In this document: positions 23,493 through 33,451 of the stretch, one piece after another | Position numbering within the stretch: position 1 is the stretch's first letter | Layout of the letters: every line of letters begins with the position of its first letter | NCBI GenBank assembly: GCA_003427395.1 | Contig: BFEA01000113.1 | Location: 677,901-729,378 of the forward strand | Direction: 5' to 3' | Origin: Chara braunii | Lineage: Eukaryota; Streptophyta; Charophyceae; Charales; Characeae | Length of the DNA stretch: 51,478 nt | Translations under genes and position numbers: made by a program | The notes under the pieces: generated by a model | Databases searched by the model: none | The model's input: the letters and a program-made list of their open reading frames with translations, nothing else | What the model was told of the DNA's origin: nothing

Positions 23493-23878
23493 TACAAGAA
23501 TTTCAAATTAATTCTAAAAATAATAATAAATAAAGGAATAAATGAGTTTTGAAGTAAATCGAGGGCGGAACGATCCTATCTACGATTGATGGGGTGGTAG
23601 CGTGGTAGGTAGGATTAAAAAGGGGGTTGCACGACTAGATTGACGATGATGATGATGACGATGGTGATGGTGATGGGTGGGGAACTACAAGAATTTCAAA
23701 TAAATTCTAAAAATAATAATAAATAAAGGAATATATGAGTTTCGAAGTAAATCGAGGGCGGAACGATCCTATCTATGATTGATTGGGTGGTAGCGTGGTA
23801 GGTAGGATTAAAAAGGGGGTTCCACGGCTAGATTGACAATGATGATGATGACGATGGTGATGGTGATGGGGGGGGGAA
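23493..23878 (+). repeat. 193-base tandem duplication
   Basis: Two head-to-tail copies, 193 bases apart (ATTCTAAAAATAATAATAAA at 23511 and 23704), differing at few positions. Each ends with a GAT/GAC trinucleotide run. The second copy runs into GC-rich sequence and the gap. Confidence 0.92.
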
Positions 23879-23912
23879 CGTGGGGAAAAATTCCGCAGGG
23901 CGGGAGGGCGGG

Positions 23913-24402
23913 NNNNNNNNNNNNNNNNNNNNNNNNNNNNNNNNNNNNNNNNNNNNNNNNNNNNNNNNNNNNNNNNNNNNNNNNNNNNNNNNNNNNNNNN
24001 NNNNNNNNNNNNNNNNNNNNNNNNNNNNNNNNNNNNNNNNNNNNNNNNNNNNNNNNNNNNNNNNNNNNNNNNNNNNNNNNNNNNNNNNNNNNNNNNNNNN
24101 NNNNNNNNNNNNNNNNNNNNNNNNNNNNNNNNNNNNNNNNNNNNNNNNNNNNNNNNNNNNNNNNNNNNNNNNNNNNNNNNNNNNNNNNNNNNNNNNNNNN
24201 NNNNNNNNNNNNNNNNNNNNNNNNNNNNNNNNNNNNNNNNNNNNNNNNNNNNNNNNNNNNNNNNNNNNNNNNNNNNNNNNNNNNNNNNNNNNNNNNNNNN
24301 NNNNNNNNNNNNNNNNNNNNNNNNNNNNNNNNNNNNNNNNNNNNNNNNNNNNNNNNNNNNNNNNNNNNNNNNNNNNNNNNNNNNNNNNNNNNNNNNNNNN
24401 NN
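23913..24402. other. Assembly gap (490 N)
   Basis: Unresolved bases inside element B, flanked by G-rich and GAG/CGG-rich sequence. Long apparent open frames across it are meaningless. Confidence 1.
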
Positions 24403-24539
24403 GAGGGAGTCGGGATCGGGGAATCGAGCGGGAAGCGCATGGGGAATCGCGCGGGAATCAGGGTCGGGAAGGGCGGAGGGGTCGCTCGGGAGGATCGCGT
24501 GGAGATGGCGAAGTCGTGGGAGGGCGGGTGGGGGAAGAG

Positions 24540-24860
24540 AGGATCGGGGGGGGAAGGAGAAGAGGAAGAAAGAAGAAGAGGAAGAAGAAGAAACGACGAT
24601 GACGACGAGGAAGAAGAAGAAGAAGAAATGTGGAGAGGGACGAAGAGAAAGAAAGAGAAAAAAAAAAAATTGCTAGTAACTTACCCGCGCGTCGGCGATG
24701 GCAACAGCGGTGGTGACGATGACGTGGTAGAGGATACGAGGCAACGCTGACGATGACGTGGCAGCGACGACGAAGACGACGATGGCAATGACGTGGCGAC
24801 GCCGATGGTGACGAGGTTACGATGATGTCGATGGCGTGGCAACTCGACGACGACAACGAC
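24540..24860. repeat. GAA/GAC/GAT trinucleotide-rich low-complexity region
   Basis: Purine triplets (GAAGAAGAAG) pass into GACGAT/GACGAC repeats. It lies in the leader region of element B, just inside its primer site. Confidence 0.85.
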
Positions 24861-24896
24861 GATGAAGATAGGACAAGGCAGGAGGGAGGGTCGAAG

Positions 24897-24910
24897 CCGC
24901 TCCGATACCA
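24897..24910 (-). promoter_or_regulatory. Primer-binding site of element B
   Basis: Minus-strand TGGTATCGGAGCGG, one base inside the 5' LTR end. It matches the complement of the plant initiator-methionine tRNA 3' end (TGGTATCAGAGC) with one difference. Confidence 0.88.
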
Positions 24911-24911
24911 G

Positions 24912-25814
24912 TGTGACGAGGCGGAGGTAGAGCAGTGAGCTCGGGGAAGAGAGAGGGAGGGAGTGAGAGCACACACACACACTCACTCAACTCGACACGA
25001 CTCGACGGACGCAGACACAAAGTGGCAAAGTCGCAATCTTGGTTCCGTACACAATGTCGCAGCAAGTCACACTGAAGCACAAGCACTGAGGCCGAAAATT
25101 GAATCCCCAAACTCAGCTTGAGTCCGGTCTTGAAAGCTTAAACCCTATTCCAACAATAATACAAATATAATCAAACCAACTAGCTAGATTATAAAATGGA
25201 TTAAGATATGAAAAACTATATGCAATACTTTTTAAATCAATATTTCCTCCAGATAAGCCATACAACCAAGATAAACCATAAGCGAAAATTGATGAACTAG
25301 TTCCTCCTATAATCAAGTATTTCATACCTGCTTCATTTGAGCGGATATCTTTTTTGATATATCCAGTTAATAGATAAGAACCTAATCCAAGACATTCTGG
25401 AGAGATAAAAATGGTTATTAAGTCATTTGCACTAGATAATATCATTGCCCCTAGAGTTGTAAATAACAAAAATATTATAAACTCTGTCAATCGTATTCCA
25501 GAACATTTGATATATTCAAAGGATAAAGGAATACATAAGGTACAGAAGTACCGGACTCAAGTTGAGTCCGAGGGCAGAAGTGCAATTTGCCTCGGGGCTA
25601 CACTGAAAATCGAAGGTCTGAGCCTGGGCGCTAGAATGCCGGATGGCGCCAAGTATCGAAATCCGAAAGTGCCAGAAGAGGGATTTGAGAACGGGAACGG
25701 GCGCAAACTTCAGAGGGCGCCAACAGTCAGGAACCGGAGATCAGCGACTCAAAAATACAGCCTGGCGGGTGGTAACCCGTGGACCAGGGATTGAGCCCTG
25801 GCTGAGTCCATAAC
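24912..25814 (-). repeat. 5' LTR of element B, split by plastid DNA
   Basis: 24912-25129 and 25546-25814 together match the 495-base 3' LTR at 15059-15553. The intervening 415 bases are plastid-derived. The high end TGTTATGGACTC is followed by the duplicated target CTTGA. Confidence 0.92.
25131..25545 (-). pseudogene. ndhB: Plastid ndhB fragment inserted in nuclear DNA (NUPT)
   Basis: AT-rich sequence that, on the minus strand, reads in one open frame as an internal part of NAD(P)H-quinone oxidoreductase subunit 2. Visible are [64 protein letters not shown]-like and [10 protein letters not shown], all in the family order and roughly residues 80-215 of the usual protein. In the chloroplast this membrane subunit belongs to the NDH complex for cyclic electron flow. 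Here it has no start or end and sits inside a retrotransposon LTR, so it is a nuclear copy with no function. The open frame suggests a recent transfer. I considered mitochondrial nad2, but the residues fit ndhB better. Confidence 0.9.
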
Positions 25815-25819
25815 ACTTG

Positions 25820-26900
25820 ACGTCGCGGCTGCGCACCACCGCTAAGGCTATGGTTGCCGGCTATGGCCGCTGCCACCTAGCCTCACCTCCTTCCTCCCTG
25901 CAGACCTCCAGCACCTTAACCTTGCAGATCTCCCGTTCCTCCAGCAGCTCCTCCCTTAGCATCTGGCCAGCACTCAATGTGAGTGTGGGCAGCCTCACCA
26001 CAAGTGCGAGGTAGCTGGGGAGCAGCCCAGCGTTTATACGTGCTGGAGACTTGTGGGCAGCAACTTGGCCCACAAATAAAAATTTGGATCCCTATTGGGC
26101 CCTTGATCTGAAGTCAAGCTCAAGGGCCCCTGGTGTTGATTTTCCCCTAAGGGAACCAGGGCCCTTCAAAAACTGAAGCATCTGGCCTTTTTCCCAGGTC
26201 GCGTGCATCAGGGAGAGGCTGCACCAAACCTTTCCTTGTTGTGCTGCTCCAGGCACAGCAACTGCCCTCACTATGCACCTTCCCCCCTCTAACAACCACG
26301 TTCATGCTCCTCCCCTACTGCTCCTTCCCACTGCACATTCCAAGAAGGGGCAGACGAAACTGGCTGAAGGCAAAGCAAGAATCAAGGGGAATCAACGAAA
26401 AGGAAAAAGAGAAGAAAAGGAGCAAAAGAAAAAGAAGAGAAGAAGAAAAAACTTACCTCGTTACTCTCCATCCTCTCACCTTTTTCCTCTTTTTTTTTCT
26501 CTCTTTTCTTTTAGGCTGCACTCAGCTGCAGCTCGTCACTTTGGGACCCCTACCCACTCTTTCCCCCTGCTCCTCACACTCCAAGGCGACCAAGTAAAAA
26601 AAGGGGACAACTTGTGGCAGCCCCGCTATGGGGGACACCAAAAGTACCCCGAGTTTGTAGACTTTTAATTAAAAAGTCACTGAATAAAAAAATCTGAAAA
26701 AATAGAGTATGTGGGATAGGTGCCCAACTACGCACAGAAAAAGTTTCAGGGCCAAGACAAATAATTTCGGCAATCAAAAAATTATAGGCGCAAAGTCGAA
26801 AGTATGATCTCTTTCAATTTTTTATCCCGATCTTTTCCCCTCTTTCTTCTTCCCCCAGAATTTGTTTTTTGTTGTTGTTTGCATTTCCCTGTCATCGAGG
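25820..26900. other. No gene recognised
   Basis: Mixed sequence beyond the element B target site, with a purine-rich block near 26380-26450 and a T-rich block near 26480-26512. Small overlapping frames show only low-complexity Lys/Glu or Phe/Leu stretches. Confidence 0.45.
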
Positions 26901-26904
26901 CAGG

Positions 26905-27640
26905 GTCTTGCCAGTAGGGCCCGTTGGCACCCCATGAGTTGTTGAAACACAGACTCAAGTCCAACCAGCTGCAGCCAGGCCAATGGGGGCATTCCTAGTG
27001 GACACCCACAAACTGTTGAAATACAGGCCCAAGTTCAAATCCAGATGAGGGAAGGATGCATGCCTACCAGCTGCTGCCTGTCTCCTCTGCCTCCAGACCC
27101 TACCAACAAGGTGGGGCATTTCGTGGTGCGGTTGGGAACCCACGAACTAATAAAATACACACTCAAGTTCAAATCCAAATGCAATTAGGGTGCGGCGGGG
27201 CTGGGGGTAACATCACGAAAATGTACCCCATGCCTCCACTCACCAAATATGCAAAATGGGAATGAATTCCGCGCTTGAACATGGAAAGATACGCCGCCAT
27301 ACTTGCTGTTTCCCCTCCTCGTGACTAGGAGAAATGGGGGGGTGGGCATAAAGCAAAAAAACCAACAACAAAAAAATAGAAAAACAAAACAAAAACAAAA
27401 GCTTTCTAAAAACACGAAACTGGCGCCCGTAAAAACGGGTGCCTAACAGGTGTGCTGGGAGCTACAGCTCCCAACTTCGTGAGAATGCGGCATGTGGCTC
27501 CAAGTCTTTCGTCTTTGCTTTATTCCCCCCCCCCCCGCCCTTTTTTTCCGTTGGCTTAAGTCAACGGACAACTCAGTCTCGTGGCTTTCTAGCCACGAAT
27601 TACTGAGACATAGACCCGAGTTAGATTCCAGAATGAATCG
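26905..27640 (+). repeat. Cluster of tRNA-related SINE-like repeats
   Basis: Four related stretches follow each other (about 26915-26970, 26975-27050, 27110-27185, 27545-27640). Each has a GGCC(A/C)(A/G)T(G/T)GG-like start, a (CC)CAC(A/G)AA(C)TGTTGAAA(T)ACA(G) core and an (A)AGTTCAAATCC- or GAGTTAGATTCC-type end resembling the tRNA B box (GGTTCRANNCC). A fifth copy is on the minus strand at about 41415-41510. Copies are diverged; no tail or target duplication was defined. Confidence 0.4.
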
Positions 27641-29120
27641 AACTTAAAAACATAGAAAAGATCTGGACCTTTTCTCGATTTATACGTGTCATCCTTATGC
27701 AGACACCTTGCTATTCTGCGCAGTTGGTTTCAGCCTCACGATCTCATTTGATCGCACGACCGAAATTGGCCGCGCCGGACTGCTTTCCCCCACAGCCGCT
27801 CCCATGGTATGATAGGCGCAGCTCTTTATAAGAAGAGCTTCCCCAGTCACCAGGCCGCCCTCGACAAGGCCTAGCAGGCTCAAAGGTTCAGGCCTTTGGC
27901 AGGCCAACTCCCCCCCCTGTTCAATTGGCTGGGCTCTGAGCCCCTTGGCCAGGTGCCCTACCTTCACCATCCCGCAGCCGGCTCGCGCTCGGCCTTAACA
28001 AAAAAAATACTAAGGTCGGGCGCAGCCTTCTCTCGGATTAGCTGAGTCGCAGCCCCTGACGACTGCATGCTTATTCAACCCTTACAGCGGCCGTGCACCC
28101 TGGCGTGGTGGTCCCTGTTAGCCCCTTAGGTTGTGAATCGCGTGGCTGCTTCACTAGGATGGGAGTTAGACTAAGCGTTCCGATGGCCTAACACCCCAGC
28201 GACCTCGCCAAAAGTGAAATATAACCGGCCACACTGCCGATCTTCCCCATTCTCTCACCGAATGTCACAAGCGTCCGATAAAAAAAAAAAAAAAATTAAC
28301 CACTCGGTCATAGGTTGGTCCAAATAACTTGTTGGCAGATACATTAGCCTCATCAAGTCATCGGATTTGAAAATGTCTACAGGAGTCAGAAATTGTCCGA
28401 CATTTAAAAATATCGGGCAGATACCCTAGTCTCGGTTTCTTCCCCGACAACGGTCACCTTATATGTTATTGCCGCGTATCGATGAACTAAAAGAGCGCAC
28501 TTTGCGAAACAAATGATAAAACAACTCGATTTTCATTCTACGACATAGAGACAACTCCCGCCTAGGGGGAATTTAATATTGGATCTTTGGACTTCAAGTT
28601 TTCGAAATCGTGGTTTTACATACCACAATCCTCTAATATTGTAGCTATATGCTATACATGGTAAACCAGCCAGGCGCCTGGACCTGACAATACCAAACGC
28701 GTTTGTAAGTTACAAACGGGAGTCAGGTGAGTTTGGTGATGAGTCGCTGCGGCGCCCTAAACCAGGCGACTCTGGCTCTGGCGAGCGGAGTGAGTGCCAG
28801 GATAGAATCAAGAAGTGAACAGCGAATCTCAATTCTCTCGTCTAGACCCAAGCAAGTCAAGAAACCACGCAATGTCTGGTAACCAGGTTCCAAAATCCAG
28901 ACTCGCAGCTCGCTCGAGCAGAAAGGTCTAGCCAGAGTGGTTGGAGACACTCAAAGAGACTCGCCAGAGTCGTAACTGTATGATATCGGCAACTTCCTGA
29001 TTGGAGTAATCCATCATGCATGAGGTTATTCATTACTCAAGTTGGAAAGTCGTGTGATGTAAAATCACACAAGGCAAACATGAAGAGCACACTGAAACCA
29101 TTCATTTTCATCATTCTTCT
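27641..29120. other. No gene recognised; palindromes present
   Basis: Mixed sequence with short A runs. CCAGGCGCCTGG (28670-28681) is a perfect palindrome, and CGTTTGTAAGTTACAAACG (28700-28718) has 9-base arms, enclosed by ACCTGAC/GTCAGGT (28682-28688 and 28722-28728). Confidence 0.5.
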
Positions 29121-29258
29121 TTGTAACTCCCCCTTTACCGTGCCTCTCACGGACGAGGCTCGACACGTTGATGCAGTTGAGCACGAGCTTCCTGCATCCC
29201 TGTGTGCCATAATGGCCCACTTGTCTCGAAAAAGGGGCGAAGTAAAGGGGAAGGGGAT
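29121..29258 (+). repeat. Dispersed repeat, copy 2
   Basis: Partner of 1482-1620, same orientation. Some 440 bases before element D. Confidence 0.6.
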
Positions 29259-29702
29259 AAGCCAAAGAAGAGATGGAGAGAAGACAAAGTGACGTAAGAA
29301 GTGTAGACCGGAGATGAAAGCAAAGGAAAGAATAAGAAAGGCTCAAGAATCAAAGAGGCAGAGTGAAGTGGAGGGAATAAACATGCACGCACACACACAC
29401 GCACATACGCATGCAAGCCTGAACACACACACACAAGCAGTACCAGTACTGTCTAGGAGGGCAGCGTTAGGCCTACAGATTCTAGGTCCACTAGGCAGAT
29501 TATTGGCCCATCTGGGTCGTTCACCCAGTGGTACTTGGTCGACGGCCTGGATTGTCATGTGTTCATAACTTCTTAAGATCGCGCCACGGTCCAGGCCTTG
29601 ACTAGAGATTTGATACATCTTGCAACAATCTGGGCTGTTGCCCGACCGACTGTCGACAGGCCCGATTTGAGATTTCTTACATTAGCGGTTTTTTTAGTGT
29701 GG

Positions 29703-30983
29703 TGTGATGACACGACTAAACATGGACTGAGACACACATCTGATTTCTGAGTTTTGCTCATGGACTGAATGCCTTGCTGAGTTTCCCGCTTGCTACTAAA
29801 TTCTCTAAGTCTGTGTGTGTGCACGCTTGCTGGTCTGCATGTCTGTCTGAGTGCTTGTTGGCTTGAGTGTGTGGGTGACCCTCAAGGGCACTTGTTCGTT
29901 CATTGGGCCCTCAAGGCCGCCTGTGACATTGAGGATTGCAGCGGAGAAAACACTCAAGTGGCGGTGAAGAGGCCCGCAACACTTGAAGCAGCCGGGAAAC
30001 ACTCAAGCAGCAGGTAGGCCGGTACCACACCCTGAAGAGGTAGATGTGCCGGGTACTTGAGGCCGAGCAGAACAAGACAAAAGTTGGCATTTTTAGAGGC
30101 CAGTAGTTGTAGGCTAGGTTCAGGCGGATACCAGTCCAACCAGTCTGAGTCTAGGGCCTGTACGGGCAATATCAGAGTCTGGAATGATGTTTCCCTCCGA
30201 AAGGGAGGAGGTACAGCTTGCTTGGAAGGCCGAGCGGTCTGGAAGTCACCTCCCAAGAGGCAAGCAGGCCGCTATATCTCCAGGCCGGGCGAAGAGCCCA
30301 GCCTCATTGTCGGTGTGCAAGTTTGGTGACACACCGGTTGGAGCGCTGGCTGGAGCAGCACTAGCTTGGAGCAGCGCTGCTGGGGAAGAAAAAGGACACA
30401 GAGGAGGAAGAAGACCAGGAAGAAGGGGAAGCGCCAGAGGTACTTACCTGGCTATGGTGGCAGCCATCTTCATCACCCTGGTGGGCGCTGCAGCAGGAAG
30501 GTCCTCGTTGGGGCAGAGCTACACCAAGAAGCTTCGAGGCAGAGTCGGGCATCGCGGCCTGAGCTAGAGCAGCCATAGCTGCTTTGGGTTGTCGTTTGGA
30601 CATCAGGGCAAGGCCCAGTAGTCCGCCATAGCCTCGGCCTATGAGAGTGAAGAGTGAGAGAGGTGGCCATGGCTATGGTGGACCTCAAGTGATACCTGCA
30701 GTAGAAGAGGGATTCATACATTATTTCTGGTTCAGCCATTCAACATTGTATTATTATTTCTTGTGTGAATAAGCGGAGGAGATAAGGAGGAGGACAGTGT
30801 TTGGCAAAGAAGAAGAGCGTTATCATTTGTCTATGCTGGTGTACATCATCGTCTTCTTCTCTCTTTCTTCTTCCTCTTATTCTTACCCTCTCTCTCCTCT
30901 CAAGTTCATTCATTAATTTTTGCAATTGGACGGCATTGTACTATCTGATGAATGTATACTTCGAAATTGGCCAGGATCATACA
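29703..30983 (+). repeat. 5' LTR of element D
   Basis: 1281 bases with TG/CA ends. A minus-strand solo copy lies at 47239-48492, and the terminal part recurs at 37587-37776. It contains a (CT)-rich block near 30855-30900 and ends one base before the primer site. Confidence 0.9.
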
Positions 30984-30984
30984 T

Positions 30985-30996
30985 TGGTATCAGAGC
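30985..30996 (+). promoter_or_regulatory. Primer-binding site of element D
   Basis: TGGTATCAGAGC, the classic plant retrotransposon match to initiator-methionine tRNA, immediately after the LTR. Confidence 0.95.
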
Positions 30997-31818
30997 GGAT
31001 TCTACTTGCTGGTGAGAGTTGACTTATCCACCCTGGTCCAAAGTGGGAAGTGGGGAAGCTGCCCCCACCTGCACCTGGTTAGGTCGTGCTGGGTCGACAC
31101 CGACCGGACCAGGGTGATTGAGAGTAAGTAAGTGGTCGCGAGACACATCAAGAGGACTTCATGCGGCAAGTTGAGAGAGGCGACAGTGAGAGGCACTCGC
31201 ACCTGGAATCTAACCTGAGGGAGATACTTGGTGACTTAAGGGCCTCCCCCAAGTAGGTGATTTTGAGGGAGGTAGCCATTCTGCATCTACGGACTGCAAG
31301 TTATTACTTTGTTCTTCAGCATTGGCGGGGGATCCGGCGTTGCACTTTGGGGTTGGAAGTGAGACCCTCCTACATGATAGGACACTAGTGTAGAGGTAGC
31401 GAGTAGGGTTAGGAAGACCATATGAGGAAGGGGGGTGAGTTATACTTCATCTCAGAGTCCGGGCCACTCGTGTAAGTGTTGTGCACCTAAGGGTTTCGTC
31501 AGACTAATGATGCACAATCCAATGCTTAACCTGCACCTTATACCACTCAATTCTCCATTGCTGTTTGATGTTATTTGTAGTCTGGTTTGCTGTACTTTGA
31601 CGGTGCCAGTTGGATTAGGCTCAAGGGGATCTTGTACTTGGTCTGACCGTAATTCTGACCGGACTTGAACGCGGAATCAGAACTCTCTTTCGAATATAAT
31701 GTATTATCTTGATTGTTCTTGGTTGCTCTCTAGTCCATATATTTTGCCGCTCCGGCTAGGAGTTCTACCTTCTCTTTTGTTCTTTCAGTTTGTTTCTTTT
31801 GCTGAAGTCCAGTACATG

Positions 31819-33425
31819 CCCGTAGAGACGCGCGGACAAGAGAGAAGAGCAAGAGAGGCCATGGCAACGGAAGGAGCTAGTGGTTCCAACATGGCACCAA
31901 CTAAGCTTTCTGATATGTTAAAGGCTCGTATGGATGCAGTGGATGAGGCTGATAAACCATTGTATCACGCCCTCTATCAAAAAGAATTGGCTGAGGACGA
32001 AAAGGTGGAAGAGGCAAAGCGGAAAACAATTGCTGGTGAACTTGAGGCTATTTTCAAAACAGTCCCAAACATATCTGATGCAGATCTTAAGAAAGATCTG
32101 GTTGTGTATGTGTGTGCGCTTGTAAATTATCATTTGCTCAACGAACTCCCGAGTGTGAAATCTCAAATGAGTCAAATGCATACTCAGGTGGCTGAAATGG
32201 CCAGAAAGCATCGCGATCAATTACTGCAAATGACCAGCATGCATCAGAACCAAACCTCAAGTTCTCTTCCCCGTTCTACGTTTGCACCTCTCCATTCTTC
32301 TCCTTACATGCAAATGAGTCTTCTTCGTTGAGTTTGGTGGTTAATCAGTCAAGACCTGCGACAGATACAGTTCCCACTGCCTCTACAAGCGGCAGCGCAG
32401 GAAATTCTGCAGCTGCCGCAGCCCTGGGTTCGGATCTCGCAATAGCTGGCCCCAACTATAATAGTCCATACATGGACAGGAAGGCGACGATGATACTGTC
32501 TAGGTATGATGGCAAGGAGGATGTAGAGTCTTGGATCAGCTCCATGAGAGCCTACTTTGAGGTACACGACACTCAAAGAGTGAACCAGTCCTTGATCCTA
32601 GGGACGAACGTCGAACCTATCGTAAGGGGCCTCCTTGAAGTCCAAGTCGTGCAAGCTAGGTATTCCAAGATCAAACTATCAGAGTCTCTTAAAGTCACTC
32701 CGACTCTCGAGGATATATTAGTAGCCCAATATAAAGACCCACATGCCGTAACAAGAGTGAGGATACAACTTGATAAACTTAAACGCAGCAAGTGGAAGTG
32801 CACCATGCACAAGTTGCAATTGCATGTCAGCAAGCTCTTTGCGACACCGGATTGAAGCTGACTACACAATTGCATTTCGACGTAGTTAAAGGTACAGTTC
32901 CCACACACTTAACCAATCGCCTAGGCAGAGATTTCTTCAGATTCATTGAATCTTTTTTCCTTAATGAAGGATGTGGTCAGTCTGGAGGCGGGAGACCTCC
33001 TTACCGTAGCAAGCAGCAAAAAAACTTTTGTTAGTGGGCGATTTCGTGGCAGCAACCGCCTAGCTGCGCTTGACTTACTGGAAGGGGAAGGGGAGGCCGA
33101 AGCACATGACCCCACTCTTGGCGACGACCAAGAACAAGATGTTGATACAGCCTGCTCTTCCACTCAAGAATCTAACATGAACAATCAGGACGGGAAATTC
33201 AGTGCCTTTAAAAAGATTGCCCATGCCAAGGGAAACCAAAATCGAAATTCAGCAAGGAGCTTTGTCGCACTTCCAAAGGGAGCCAAAATCCCGACCAAAC
33301 CGGAGGACGCAAGTACTAAACCTTCGCTGGACCTCCGGATAAATGAGGTTGAATGGAAGGCTAGAATGAAGAAAAGGGGTTGCCTGCATTGCCTGAAAAC
33401 TAACCATAAAGTACAAGATAGTTAA
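31819..33425 (+). pseudogene. Element D gag, broken
   Basis: It begins near 31819 or at the ATG at 31861. The N-terminal part (to about 32330) is acidic and helical (KLSDMLKARMDAVDEADK). A frameshift leads to the capsid-like part (32460-32855), with RYDGKEDVESWISSMRAYFEV. Further frameshifts lead to 32946-33425, which ends in a zinc knuckle CLHCLKTNHKVQDS, where serine replaces the last cysteine of CCHC and a stop follows. Gag would form the particle and package RNA; this copy is unlikely to. Confidence 0.8.
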
Positions 33426-33451
33426 AAGCCGGAAGGAAAGCAGAATCGAGC

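Larger units (their letters stand above)
15059..25814 (-). mobile_element. Element B: full-length but dead chromovirus (Ty3/gypsy)
   Basis: All structural landmarks are visible. 5' LTR 25814-24912 (TGTTATGGACTC ... CGTCACA), primer-binding site TGGTATCGGAGCGG at 24910-24897, gag, pol with an integrase chromodomain, purine tract GAGGGAGGGGATAG at 15567-15554, and 3' LTR 15553-15059 (TGCTACGGACTC ... CATCACA). The five bases CTTGA flank both ends (15054-15058 and 25815-25819), a perfect target-site duplication that proves the two LTRs belong to one insertion. Later events inside it: truncated element C2 (20813-23252), a 193-base tandem duplication, a 490-base gap and a plastid ndhB piece in the 5' LTR. 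Confidence 0.92.

Noticed and set aside
23833-24750. Long open frames across 23.8-24.75 kb
   Set aside because: They are mostly N bases of the gap plus low-complexity triplets; no real protein.
25113-25490. Mitochondrial nad2 origin for the organelle fragment
   Set aside because: The [16 protein letters not shown] and YGLSGG blocks match plastid ndhB rather than nad2.
26241-26668. Lys/Glu-rich coding frames near 26.4 kb
   Set aside because: Purine-rich low complexity in overlapping frames, no domain.
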